This document shows positions 13,091 to 22,021 of a stretch of 64,000 nt of DNA, piece by piece. The stretch is taken from NCBI GenBank assembly GCA_016125255.1, contig WGMD01000002.1:620001-684000 (forward strand), written 5' to 3'. The stretch comes from Planctomycetota bacterium. GTDB taxonomy: Bacteria; Planctomycetota; Phycisphaerae; Phycisphaerales; Zrk34. The position numbers and the translations under genes were made by a program. The stretch's first letter is position 1. Each line of letters begins with the position of its first letter. Under the pieces are notes generated by a model, which was given only the letters and a program-made list of their open reading frames with translations, did not search any database and was not told the origin of the DNA.

Positions 13091-14407
13091 TCATATCAGC
13101 TCCGCCACGTCGGTCGCGTCGATCTTCGCCCGTGCCGTCGGGTGGCCCAGCAGGACGGGCCAGTCGATTTCGTCGGCGGGCAGGGCGCCGTGCGAACCTT
13201 TGATGAGCTGCGGCTGATCCGCCTCGATCTTTCGCGTGGCGGGATCGGCGAACATCTCGCAGGGGTCGTAACCGGGCTTGCGGTGAATGTCGACCATCCA
13301 TGCATACGCCGGGGCCTTCGCCCAATCGCTCCACCACCGATACTCGAACCACGCATCGCCGTGCGCGAACACCACCAGGTCCCCCGCCCGCTCGCAGTCG
13401 AGCCCGACGTCGCCGCGCTGATCGCCGCGGTAAATGTGCGCCACTTCCGGCAGGCCGCCGAGCGTTTTCGCCGCCGCATCGATCGCCGCGGCGCTCTTGC
13501 AGTACACGTGCGCCACCTGATGATCGACCATCGCGAACGCCTCGCTCGCCGCATAATCGACTTCGCCGGCGGCGGTCGTCTTGAGCAGGTCCGCATGGGC
13601 GAGCGCGACGTTCGGAGCGGTGAAGCGGCTGACCTTCGTCATGCCGTATTCGCTGACGATGAGCACCTGCCCGCCGTCGGCATGGACCTTCTCGACGAGC
13701 GGCGTCAGCACGCCGAGCAGGGCCGCCAATGACTTGGCGCACCGCGGATCGTCGGGTCCGAGCCGCTGAAGGTCGTAGTCCATCTGCGGGATGTACACCC
13801 ACTGCAAATCCGTCGGCTCCCATTCCCACACAAGCCGGGCCGCCGCCGCGATCCATTCGCTGCTTTTCATCCCCGCCATCGGACCCCAGTAATGGTGCAG
13901 CGGAAATTCGCCGAGCTGCTCGCGCAGCTTCGGATAAAGCTGGGCCGGGTCCGACCAGCACATGCTGATCGTTTTGCCGTCGGGCGTGTGCTGCGGTTTG
14001 GGCGTGACGACCACCTCCGCCGCCCCGCCCATCGACGACTGCACGAACAGCATCGCCACCCGCCGACCCGACTCCTCCCAGATGCGCGGGGCTGTCAGCA
14101 GTTTCGTCGACTGCTCCCAGAAACTCACATTGCAGCGGTAGTCGCTGAAATTCGACAGGTCCAGATGCGGCGTGATGTCCGGCAACCGGTACGCGGGCAG
14201 CCCGTTGGCGATCATGCCGTGGTCCGCCGGCGAAACGCCCGTGCCGTACGTCGCCTGCACCGTCATCGTCAGAGCCGGCAGCACCGGCCGAATCACCGAC
14301 TGACCCCGATCGACCACCGCATCGAACCACGGCGGAGCCGACTCACCGGCCAATGCTTCGAGCAACCGCGACGACAAACCCGGGATGTCGATGAGGCAGG
14401 TACGCAT
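13091..14407 (-). CDS. Alkaline-phosphatase-superfamily hydrolase (type I phosphodiesterase/nucleotide pyrophosphatase-like)
   Basis: 438 residues. It shows the order of metal and nucleophile motifs of this superfamily: an N-terminal Asp in CLIDIPGLSS, the nucleophile Thr region LTMTVQATYGTGVSPADHG, then WVYIPQMDYDLQRLGP, LIVSEYGMTKV (the metal-binding D/E-x-G position) and AYAWMVDIHRKPGYDP. No signal peptide is seen, so it is probably cytoplasmic. The family cleaves phosphomonoester or phosphodiester bonds, and the substrate cannot be told from sequence. It is flanked on both sides by unusual tandem-word palindromes. Confidence 0.8.
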   Translation of the reverse strand: MRTCLIDIPGLSSRLLEALAGESAPPWFDAVVDRGQSVIRPVLPALTMTVQATYGTGVSPADHGMIANGLPAYRLPDITPHLDLSNFSDYRCNVSFWEQSTKLLTAPRIWEESGRRVAMLFVQSSMGGAAEVVVTPKPQHTPDGKTISMCWSDPAQLYPKLREQLGEFPLHHYWGPMAGMKSSEWIAAAARLVWEWEPTDLQWVYIPQMDYDLQRLGPDDPRCAKSLAALLGVLTPLVEKVHADGGQVLIVSEYGMTKVSRFTAPNVALAHADLLKTTAAGEVDYAASEAFAMVDHQVAHVYCKSAAAIDAAAKTLGGLPEVAHIYRGDQRGDVGLDCERAGDLVVFAHGDAWFEYRWWSDWAKAPAYAWMVDIHRKPGYDPCEMFADPATRKIEADQPQLIKGSHGALPADEIDWPVLLGHPTARAKIDATDVAELI

Positions 14408-14410
14408 GAT

Positions 14411-14491
14411 GTGGTGAAGTGGTGAAATCGTGAAGTGGTGATGTATGAAGCGGCTTCACATCGCCACTTCACCACTTCGCCATATCACCAC
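14411..14491. repeat. Intergenic palindrome with tandem-word arms (GTGGTGAAGTGGTGAA type)
   Basis: Arms of 34 bases (14411-14444 and 14458-14491) match at 28 positions around a GAAGC-GGCTTC-containing centre. The arms are built from repeated GTGGTGAA words. The related single arm is at 45352-45391. It fills the gap between the phosphodiesterase-like gene and the LysM gene. Confidence 0.8.
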
Positions 14492-14495
14492 TTAC

Positions 14496-15308
14496 TTACT
14501 CCTTGGGCTTGGGCGGGATCGTCAGCTTCATCCCGACCTTGAGCGCGTCGGGCGATTCGAGTTCGGCCTTGTTGGCTTCGAAGATGACGCGCCATAGGGA
14601 GGCCTTGCCGTAGACGCGCACCGCAATATGACTGAGCGTGTCGCCGGGCTGCACGAGGACGGTCTTGGTCTGACCGTCGGGCTTGGCGACGGCTTCCTTG
14701 ATGGCGTCAAGCTGCTGCTCCCGCTGACGCTCAAAGGTCGCCAGGTCCGGCAGACGGATCACCTGACCGACCTTCAGATGCTTGGGGTCCACCAGCGGGT
14801 TGGCCTGCGCGATGGCGATCCACTTGGCTTCGTCACGGTAGAGCGCGACGGCGATCGTGCTGAACGTGTCACCCTCGCGAATGGTGTACTGATGCTCGCC
14901 GGGATGCGCATCGGCGGCGGGTTTCTCGGCCGGTTTGTCGGCGGGCTTGCTCGTCTCGTTCGCCGGGCCGATCGACAGCGCGGGCGGCGGCGCGGGCTTG
15001 GATTCGGCGGGTTTCGTCTCGGCGGGCTTGGGTGCGGGCGCTTCGGCGGGCGCGACCGGTTTCTCGGCGGGCTTTTCCGCAGGAGCTTCAGCGGGTTTAG
15101 CCGGCCTGGCCGCGTCCTCGGTCTTGACGGCGGAGGTTTCGCTCTTGGGCGCTTCCTTCTTCTCCTCGCGTGCGGTGCGCGTGAGGATGTCCAGCACATC
15201 GTCGTTGAGATTGCGCTTGGGTTCCTCCGCGGCACGGACGGCTTGAGCGGTCAGGACGGGCACGGCGGCGATCGCCACGATCAGCATCCAACGGGTCGCG
15301 AGCTTCAT
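14496..15308 (-). CDS. Exported protein with two LysM domains
   Basis: 270 residues from the ATG at 15308, preceded by AAGGAG. The signal peptide is LIVAIAAVPVLTAQAVRAAE. Residues 30-140 are a low-complexity Pro/Ala/Lys/Glu linker that could span the periplasm. Two LysM domains follow, YTIREGDTFSTIAVALYRDE to LKVGQVIRLPD and VLVQPGDTLSHIAVRVYG to LKVGMKLTIPP. LysM domains bind the GlcNAc sugars of peptidoglycan. The gene lies 109 bases downstream of secDF on the same strand. It is probably a cell-wall-associated structural protein, since no catalytic domain is present. Confidence 0.9.
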   Translation of the reverse strand: MKLATRWMLIVAIAAVPVLTAQAVRAAEEPKRNLNDDVLDILTRTAREEKKEAPKSETSAVKTEDAARPAKPAEAPAEKPAEKPVAPAEAPAPKPAETKPAESKPAPPPALSIGPANETSKPADKPAEKPAADAHPGEHQYTIREGDTFSTIAVALYRDEAKWIAIAQANPLVDPKHLKVGQVIRLPDLATFERQREQQLDAIKEAVAKPDGQTKTVLVQPGDTLSHIAVRVYGKASLWRVIFEANKAELESPDALKVGMKLTIPPKPKE

Positions 15309-15417
15309 GGAGCGGCTCCTTCGATACGGTCCAACCACATCGTAGCGTCAAGCCCCCGTGCGATGCAAAAAGCGCCTTCACTGCGAAGCCGCAAGCGGCG
15401 GATTCGAGCGGCCGGCG

Positions 15418-18400
15418 TCACGCCATCGGCGGTTCGGTCCGCGGCGACGGGGCTGACGACTCGGCGGAGGCGCGGGCGTACTTGGTGCCGATGAGCAGCA
15501 GGGGCGAGGCGATGGCGATCGAGCTGTACGTGCCGACGATCACGCCGACGGTCATGGCGAAGGTGAACCCGTGCACGCCGTCGCCGCCGAAGAGGTACAT
15601 CATGAACACGGCCAGGAAGGTCGTGCCCGAGGTGATGACGGTTCGGCTGACGGTCTGGTTGATCGAGTCGGTGATGATCGCCGGGGTCGCCACGGCGAGC
15701 TTGCCGCGGTTTTCACGGATACGGTCAAAGACGATGATCGTATCGTTGAGCGAGTAGCCGATGATCGTCAGGACGGCGGCGATCATCGCCATGTTGATGC
15801 GGAAAGGGTCGAGCAGCAGGACGTGCCCGAGGACGTTGTCATAGATGAATCCGCTGATGGCGACGAGGCCGAGCGTGATGATCACGTCATGGAAGAGCGC
15901 GGCGGTGGCGGCCAGGCCGTGGCGCAGCGAACCGAAGCGGAACCAGATGTAGACGATGATCGCCAGAAGCGAGAGGATCAGGGCGACGATCGCATTGTTG
16001 ACCATCGTGGTGGCGACGGTCGGCGTGAAGTTGGAGACCTTGTCGAGACTCTTTTCGCGGACGAGGCCTTCGTGGACGACCTTCCACTCGTCGCCGGCGA
16101 ACTTCTCCCACGAGCCGGGGTCTTCGAAGTAGCTGGCATGCTCGCTGGGCGGGGTCACGACGATCGCGCTGGTGAAGACCTTGGGGTTGTCCTTGTCGGG
16201 CGCGATGCCGATGACGCGGAAGGGTCGGAACTGCATTTGCTCGAAGTCCGGCTGGAGGCGCATCGACTTGATGCGGGCGTACAGCGCCTGCGCGGATTCG
16301 GGCGGGGAGATCTTGTCGAGCAGAATCGCCACGCCGCCCAGTTCATCGGGCGCATCTTCGACGACCTCGGGGCGATTAACGACCTCGGCGAGCTTGGACT
16401 TGGTGATCGGATACACCGGCGCGGCGGCGAGACTCTCGGCGTTCTCGCCGGCGAAATGGATCACCGGCTGAATGTCGATGACATCCTTGAACGCGTCGCG
16501 GACGATGTCGGCGACCTTGCCGGAGTCGGTGTTGGTGGTGATGACGGCGAAGCGGTGGGCGGCGTGGTCGGCGCTGACGGCCCCGATGGCGACGACGGTC
16601 TTGTCGTTCTCCATGACCGTGCCGTTGAATCGGGCACGGACGTCATCGAGTTTCATCATCTGCCCGTCCTTGAGGTCGAATTCGACCTCGGTGCCGGCGC
16701 GGAATTCGATGTCGAAGATGTCCTTGCCACGGACGCCGATGGCGATGATGCTCAGGATGATCAGCGAGCCGCTGAAGGTGTAGAACATGTAGCGCTTGCC
16801 GATCCAGTTGACGGCGGGAGTGAAGAATCGCTCGATGGCGGGGACGGCGAGCGGAAGCATGTTGAGCTTCTTGATGCCGACGACGCGGCTGTAGATTTCG
16901 AAGATGACGCGGGTCATGAACAGGGCGGTGAAGAGCGTCGCGCAGATGCCGATGCCGAGGGTGACGGCGAAGCCCTTGACGTCGGCGGTGGCGGTGTAGC
17001 CGAGCACGACGCAGACGATCAGGTTCGTGAGGTTGCCGTCGATGATGGAGCTCAAGGCCTTGCCGTAACCGAGACGCAGGCAGGCCGCCATGTCGCGTCC
17101 GGCGCGGATTTCCTCGCGGATGCGCTCGTAAATCAGCACGTTGGCGTCGACGGCCATACCGATGGTCAGCACGACGCCGGCGATGCCGGGCAGCGTGAAC
17201 GTCGCTTTGATGGACGCCATGATGCCGAGAATGATGATAATGTTCGCCGCCAGCGCCACGTCAGCGACGAGCCCGGCGAAGAAATAGTAGACGAACATGA
17301 AGCCGGCGACGATGATCATCGCGTCGGTGGCGGACTTGAGGCCCTTGGCGAGATTGTCAGCACCGAGGGACGGACCGATGTTGCGCTCGGAGATCGGCTC
17401 GGAACTGAGGCGTGCCTTAAGCGAGCCGGCGCCGAGGGTCTGGATCAGGTATTCGAGCTCTTTCTGGCTGAATCCGCCTCGACCCCCGGTGATCTGCCCG
17501 CTGCCGCGGATCTGGCTTTGAATCGTCGGAGCGGAGAACACGCGGCCGTCGAGGACGATGGCCATCTGCTGATGGAGATTGTCGCCGGTAAGCTGGCCCA
17601 TGAGACTGGCGCCGATTTCATTGAGCGAGAAATCGACGGCGGGGAAGCCGCGCTGGTCGGCGCCGCTCGAAGCGCGGCTCAACTCCCAGCCGCGATCACG
17701 CTGCGTCATCGATCGGCCGGGCACATCCCAGAGCAGGATGTAGTACTCGCCGCCATACTCAGCGCCGATGAGCCCGCGGCGCGCGAGGTAGCCGACGGGG
17801 TCGGCCTTGAGGGCTTTGAGGGCGTCGGGGGTGTCGGCCCAGGTGCTCGGGGCGTCGATGATGTACCACTTCTGCTGCGCATCGGCGGCGCTGCGCGGAC
17901 CGCGCTCGGCGAGCTGCTGGCGAAGCTCCTGAAGGTTCGTCGCCTGATCCTGCTGCACGGCGATGTGGAACTCGAGGACGCCGGCGCCCTGGAGCAGACG
18001 TTTGAGGTCCTCGGGGTCGTCGAGCGGTCCTTTGACCTTCTGGTACGCGTCATAGGCCGCCACAACCTGTTTGATCTGATCCACCCGGCCCGGATGCGCC
18101 TTGTAGATCGCCGCCAGCGCCTTGTCGCGCGGGCTCGAATCAGGGATCGGCTCGTGCGTCTTGTCGTCAAGCTGCGGCAGCGTCGAAAGCTCGAGCGTCT
18201 GACCCAGATGCACCGGGTCGATGTTCGTCTCGACGACCGCCTTCATCGCCGCGTCGAACGCCAGCTCGGCCCGGGCGACTTTGCCCGCTTCGTCGATCCG
18301 CTTGTCCGCATCGTCCTTGACCTTCTCGTAGGACGCGCGGGCGTCCTGAAGCTGGTCATAAGCAGTCGCGGCGGCTTCGAGCTTTTCGAGCCGACCGGAC

Positions 18401-18831
18401 ACGCCCTGTTCGAGCTTTTTGAGCTGTTCAGTCTGCGCATCGGGGGCGGCGCGCAGGGCATTATTCACCTGAGCGCGGGTGACGTTCTGATCGTCGATCT
18501 TGTCGAAGGCGTCGTTCCATGCCTTGCGGGCGTCGATGACGGTCTGCGAGGCCAAAGGCATCTGGATTTCGATGCGGTTACCCGCCTCGACGCGCCAGAT
18601 GAGGTTCCGCACGCCGGACGGGTCGACGCGCTTCTGAAGCACGGCGATCGTCTGCTTGATGACCTCTTCGGGATTGCGGGCGTCGGCGGTGTCCACTTCG
18701 TAGAGCAGACTGGTTCCGCCGCGCAGGTCGATGCCGAGGTTGAGGCGATCCTTGGGCGGCCACATCGACTGGCCGCACACGAGCAGGGCGCCGATGATGA
18801 CGATCACTTTCCAGAACTGATTGCTTTGCAT
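15418..18831 (-). CDS. secDF: Fused protein translocase subunit SecDF
   Basis: 1137 residues, a natural fusion of SecD and SecF, which use the proton gradient to help proteins leave the SecYEG channel. The SecD half starts with one membrane segment and GIDLRGGTSLLYEVD (D35-L-R-G-G). Between about residues 90 and 270 lies a long Ala/Gln/Lys/Asp-rich, coiled-coil-like insertion (NALRAAPDAQTEQLKKLEQG). The first periplasmic domain follows, then six segments including GIAGVVLTIGMAVDANVLIY and IREEIRAGRD. The SecF half starts near residue 680, with RAGTEVEFDLKDG, AVLTIIGYSLNDTIIVFDRI and RENRGKL. The upstream genes yajC and tgt complete the classical tgt-yajC-secDF order. Confidence 0.96.
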   Translation of the reverse strand: MQSNQFWKVIVIIGALLVCGQSMWPPKDRLNLGIDLRGGTSLLYEVDTADARNPEEVIKQTIAVLQKRVDPSGVRNLIWRVEAGNRIEIQMPLASQTVIDARKAWNDAFDKIDDQNVTRAQVNNALRAAPDAQTEQLKKLEQGVSGRLEKLEAAATAYDQLQDARASYEKVKDDADKRIDEAGKVARAELAFDAAMKAVVETNIDPVHLGQTLELSTLPQLDDKTHEPIPDSSPRDKALAAIYKAHPGRVDQIKQVVAAYDAYQKVKGPLDDPEDLKRLLQGAGVLEFHIAVQQDQATNLQELRQQLAERGPRSAADAQQKWYIIDAPSTWADTPDALKALKADPVGYLARRGLIGAEYGGEYYILLWDVPGRSMTQRDRGWELSRASSGADQRGFPAVDFSLNEIGASLMGQLTGDNLHQQMAIVLDGRVFSAPTIQSQIRGSGQITGGRGGFSQKELEYLIQTLGAGSLKARLSSEPISERNIGPSLGADNLAKGLKSATDAMIIVAGFMFVYYFFAGLVADVALAANIIIILGIMASIKATFTLPGIAGVVLTIGMAVDANVLIYERIREEIRAGRDMAACLRLGYGKALSSIIDGNLTNLIVCVVLGYTATADVKGFAVTLGIGICATLFTALFMTRVIFEIYSRVVGIKKLNMLPLAVPAIERFFTPAVNWIGKRYMFYTFSGSLIILSIIAIGVRGKDIFDIEFRAGTEVEFDLKDGQMMKLDDVRARFNGTVMENDKTVVAIGAVSADHAAHRFAVITTNTDSGKVADIVRDAFKDVIDIQPVIHFAGENAESLAAAPVYPITKSKLAEVVNRPEVVEDAPDELGGVAILLDKISPPESAQALYARIKSMRLQPDFEQMQFRPFRVIGIAPDKDNPKVFTSAIVVTPPSEHASYFEDPGSWEKFAGDEWKVVHEGLVREKSLDKVSNFTPTVATTMVNNAIVALILSLLAIIVYIWFRFGSLRHGLAATAALFHDVIITLGLVAISGFIYDNVLGHVLLLDPFRINMAMIAAVLTIIGYSLNDTIIVFDRIRENRGKLAVATPAIITDSINQTVSRTVITSGTTFLAVFMMYLFGGDGVHGFTFAMTVGVIVGTYSSIAIASPLLLIGTKYARASAESSAPSPRTEPPMA

Positions 18832-18906
18832 AAGACTCCGGGGCGATCGTTCGTGCGCCGCGGGCTCGATGGCCCGCCGCAGGCGTCGCGGCCCGACTCC
18901 GAATGA

Positions 18907-19347
18907 TTATTGAGGTTCCTCGGGCTTGCCGTCGGGCAGGACGGCCTGAACCGCGCCGCGGGCGAAGTGCAGGCGCGTGTTGTTGGATTCATCGACCTTG
19001 ATGATCACTTCGTGCTCGCGGACCTCGACGACGTTGCCGAGGATCCCGCCGATCGTCTGAATGCGGTCGCCCTTCTTGATGCTCGCGAGCATGGCGGCGC
19101 GCTTTTTCTTGTCGCGCTTCTGGGGCATGAGAATCAAAAGCCAGAAGACGGCCAGCAGGATGATGATCGGGGTCATCATGCCGAACAGCGAACCGGAATC
19201 GCTCGACTGCTTGTCGGGCAGCGGCTTGGCCCCGGCGGCGCCGGTCTGCGACTGCGTCGTCGTGTTGGCGGCATCACCGGCCGGTGCGGCGGGTGGGGGC
19301 GGCGGCGCGTCGCTCTGGGCCAGCGTCAGCGTCAGATGATCGAACAT
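18907..19347 (-). CDS. yajC: Preprotein translocase subunit YajC
   Basis: 146 residues from the ATG at 19347 (a TTG two codons upstream is possible). After a Pro/Ala/Thr/Gln-rich N-terminal region of about 50 residues comes the single membrane helix (GMMTPIIILLAVFWLLILM). The YajC core is PQKRDKKKRAAMLASIKKGD, followed by IQTIGGILGNVVEVREHEV. YajC associates with SecDF in the inner membrane. Longer than the E. coli protein (110 residues) because of the N-terminal extension, which has no signal peptidase site I can be sure of. It lies 75 bases upstream of secDF. Confidence 0.95.
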   Translation of the reverse strand: MFDHLTLTLAQSDAPPPPPAAPAGDAANTTTQSQTGAAGAKPLPDKQSSDSGSLFGMMTPIIILLAVFWLLILMPQKRDKKKRAAMLASIKKGDRIQTIGGILGNVVEVREHEVIIKVDESNNTRLHFARGAVQAVLPDGKPEEPQ

Positions 19348-19413
19348 GAGCAAGGGCTCCGTAACAGGGCGGGCCGAATACCCCTCCGCGCCAAACGCGC
19401 AGCGGGCAGCCCC

Positions 19414-20601
19414 TTATTCCGCAGTCAGAACCGGCCACCGTGACCGGAGAAAAGGCCAGTCATCATTACGTATTGCGGTGCGTATGTCCAGCATCAGCCG
19501 TTGGAAATGTCGCAGATTGTGCAGACTCACGAGGATCGGGCCGAGCATTTCCCCGGCTAAAAAAAGATGCCTCAAATACGCCCGGCTGAAGCGCCGGCAG
19601 GCCGTGCAGTCGCACAAAGCGTCAATCGGGCCCGGATCATCCCGAAATTGAGCGTTCCGCAAGCGGATCGGGCCGGTCGGCGTGAAAGCGTTGGCGTTGC
19701 GCCCGTTACGCGTGGGCAGGACGCAGTCGAACATGTCCACGCCCGCCCGCACCGCCATGTAAATGTCCCGTTCATAACCCACGCCCATCAGATACCGCGG
19801 TTTATCGGACGGCAGCAGCGGGGCTGTGTGCTCCACCACCGCCTTCATCGCGGCGTGACCCTCCCCCACCGCCACCCCGCCGATCGCATACCCCGGCAGG
19901 TCAAACCCCCGAAGCTCCCTTGCGCAGTGCGATCGTAATTCCAGATCGACGCCCCCCTGCACAATGCCGAACAGGCCCTGATCCGCCCGGCGGTGGGCCT
20001 TGACGCATTGTTCGAGCCAGCGGATCGTCCGATCCACCGCCAGTCGATTGCGGGCGTCATAATCCGCCGGTTTGACGGCATGACGCAGCATCGACCGGTC
20101 CTCCCCGCTGGGGGCGGGCGCGTTGTCCGGGTCCTCGACCACCGCCGGAGGGCAGTCGTCGAAGGCCATGATGATGTCCGCCCCGATCTGGTTCTGCGCC
20201 TCGATCGACGCAGCGGGGGTCAGGCGCGTCTCCGCTCCGTCGACATCGTTGCGGAAGGTCACGCCGTCGTTGTCGATCTTGCGGATGTCGCCCAAGCTGA
20301 AGACCTGAAACCCACCGGAGTCGGTGAGGATGGGGCGGCGCCACTGCATGAACTGGTGCACCCCGCCGAGCTGGTCGATCAGGGCGGTGCCGGGGCGGAG
20401 CATCAGGTGGTAGGTGTTGTTGAGGATGATCTGGGCGCCGGTTTCCTCGACGAGTTCAGGCAGCAGACCTTTGACGGACGCCTTGGTGCCCACGGGCATG
20501 AACGCCGGCGTGTCGAAGCTCCCATGCGGCGTCGTCACGCGGCCGACGCGGGCATGGCATTCTTTTGAGCTGGCGTCAATGTCGAATCGAATGGCGGACA
20601 T
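19414..20601 (-). CDS. tgt: tRNA-guanine(34) transglycosylase
   Basis: 395 residues. The enzyme swaps guanine 34 in GU(N) anticodon tRNAs for the queuosine precursor preQ1. Seen are TPAFMPVGTKASVKG, the general acid/base region LTDSGGFQVFSLG with D94, the substrate-recognition stretch GGVAVGEG, the nucleophile region DMFDCVLPTRNGRN, and the zinc site CDCTAC with a downstream His. It is slightly longer than usual because of an insertion near residues 165-180 (DPDNAPAPSGEDRSM). First gene of the tgt-yajC-secDF group. Confidence 0.97.
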   Translation of the reverse strand: MSAIRFDIDASSKECHARVGRVTTPHGSFDTPAFMPVGTKASVKGLLPELVEETGAQIILNNTYHLMLRPGTALIDQLGGVHQFMQWRRPILTDSGGFQVFSLGDIRKIDNDGVTFRNDVDGAETRLTPAASIEAQNQIGADIIMAFDDCPPAVVEDPDNAPAPSGEDRSMLRHAVKPADYDARNRLAVDRTIRWLEQCVKAHRRADQGLFGIVQGGVDLELRSHCARELRGFDLPGYAIGGVAVGEGHAAMKAVVEHTAPLLPSDKPRYLMGVGYERDIYMAVRAGVDMFDCVLPTRNGRNANAFTPTGPIRLRNAQFRDDPGPIDALCDCTACRRFSRAYLRHLFLAGEMLGPILVSLHNLRHFQRLMLDIRTAIRNDDWPFLRSRWPVLTAE

Positions 20602-20662
20602 TCCGTCGATGATACCGCCGAATGCGCGATAGACGAAATACGATGGCGCGCCATGTGGCCAT

Positions 20663-21031
20663 TTAGCAACGCTGCATCACCATCGCCCGTTTCCTGTGGC
20701 GGCGCTCCAGCGCGAACCCGACGATGATACCGCCTAATAACCCGACGACAATATATGTGACGATCACCCGAAACTGCAGGTCGAGCCATCCAAACCCCGG
20801 CTCCGTCGGCGCAACCCAACGCCAGAACGCAATGATTGGATACAGCACAATTGCAATCGGATACATGATGATCGCGACGAACAGATCGACGCCCGTGATC
20901 AATGCCAAAAGAAAGAAGACCACGACCACGCCCGCCATTGCGGCGCTCGCCAGAAACAGCGCGAGCAGACCCATCAGGCCGCAAAGCAGAATCCGTACAC
21001 CCGGCGAATTGGACCCCCGTGTGTTCACCAT
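20663..21031 (-). CDS. Membrane protein of unknown function
   Basis: 122 residues with three hydrophobic regions: ILLCGLMGLLALFLASAAMA, LLALITGVDLFVAIIMYPIA and VIVTYIVVGLLGGIIVGFAL. The basic tail ERRHRKRAMVMQRC is probably cytoplasmic. It sits between the rhomboid pair and tgt. No family is recognised; the pattern alone supports a real membrane protein. Confidence 0.6.
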   Translation of the reverse strand: MVNTRGSNSPGVRILLCGLMGLLALFLASAAMAGVVVVFFLLALITGVDLFVAIIMYPIAIVLYPIIAFWRWVAPTEPGFGWLDLQFRVIVTYIVVGLLGGIIVGFALERRHRKRAMVMQRC

Positions 21032-21121
21032 GCCGCTGTGTCTCCGTCGACATTATTGACATCATTTTGCGGCGGGGCTTGTTTGCTGTGAGCTTGCCGA
21101 ACGGCCCCGCCGCTCAATGGG

Positions 21122-22009
21122 CTAATCCTGTCCGCGCTTTTCTTCGGAGGTTTGCCGGAGGAACTTCTGCTCGCGGCGGGTCAGACTCTGCAGTCCCTGC
21201 TGTGACACCTTGGCGAGGATGCGGTCGATCTCCTGTTCGGACGCCGCCTGTTTCTTGAGCTTGTCCTGAAAACGGCCACGCTTGTAGCGGTCGCGCAATT
21301 GGGCGGGGGAAATGTGGCGCGTCGACAGGCGGTCGAAGAGGTTGAGCCAGTGATCGTTGCGGATCAGGACGAACCCGAGCAGCGCCCCGCCGAGATGCGC
21401 CGCGTCGCCCCCGGCGTTCATCGAGCCGACCACCACGCTCAACACCGCCACGCCCAGAAGGATCAGCGCCAGCGTCCGCATCGTCATGCGGATCGCGCCC
21501 CAGAGCATGATTTCCTGATGCGGCATACGCACGGCACACGCCACGATCAGGCCGAAGATGCTCCCCGATGCGCCCACCAGCATCCCCCCCTCGAATTCGC
21601 CCAGCAGGCCCGGCACCATCGACAACAGCGTGTACACCACCGCCCCGCAGCATCCGCAGAGCAGGTAAAACGCCAGGTATTTCCGCGGGCCGAGCATGCG
21701 CTCGATCCATGGCCCGAAATAAAACAGCACCATCATGTTGAACAGAATGTGAAACAGACCCGCGTGAATGAACTGGTACGTGAACCAGCGCCAAAGCTGC
21801 ATCCGGTACACGCCGTCATCAATGTTGAACCCGCCCCATTCGAGCGGCGACAGCGCCGAAGCGCGGGCGCTTTGCGTGAAGATCGCAGTCAGGATGTACA
21901 CGAGCACGTTGATGACGATCAGCCAGACCGTCACGCTCGTCCCCGCCAACTGGCCGCGCAGCGTCGGCTGCTGATCGTCATACGAATAAGGTCGGTCGGA
22001 AAATCCCAT
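21122..22009 (-). CDS. Rhomboid family intramembrane serine protease
   Basis: 295 residues with six predicted membrane spans. The catalytic serine is in VGASGSIFG and the partner histidine in GDAAHLGGALLG. The conserved RWFTYQFIHAGLFHILFNMM segment of helix 2 is present. Rhomboids cut membrane-spanning substrates inside the lipid bilayer. The cytoplasmic C-terminal tail (EIDRILAKVSQQGLQSLT) is shared with the rhomboid encoded immediately upstream (22022-22915). The pair arose by duplication and is separated by only 12 bases. Confidence 0.93.
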   Translation of the reverse strand: MGFSDRPYSYDDQQPTLRGQLAGTSVTVWLIVINVLVYILTAIFTQSARASALSPLEWGGFNIDDGVYRMQLWRWFTYQFIHAGLFHILFNMMVLFYFGPWIERMLGPRKYLAFYLLCGCCGAVVYTLLSMVPGLLGEFEGGMLVGASGSIFGLIVACAVRMPHQEIMLWGAIRMTMRTLALILLGVAVLSVVVGSMNAGGDAAHLGGALLGFVLIRNDHWLNLFDRLSTRHISPAQLRDRYKRGRFQDKLKKQAASEQEIDRILAKVSQQGLQSLTRREQKFLRQTSEEKRGQD

Positions 22010-22021
22010 GGCGCGATCAGT

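Noticed and set aside
15571-18906. A 1111-codon open frame opposite secDF
   Set aside because: Composition dominated by Asp, Glu, Gly, Val and Arg with no motif. The opposite strand encodes an unmistakable SecDF.
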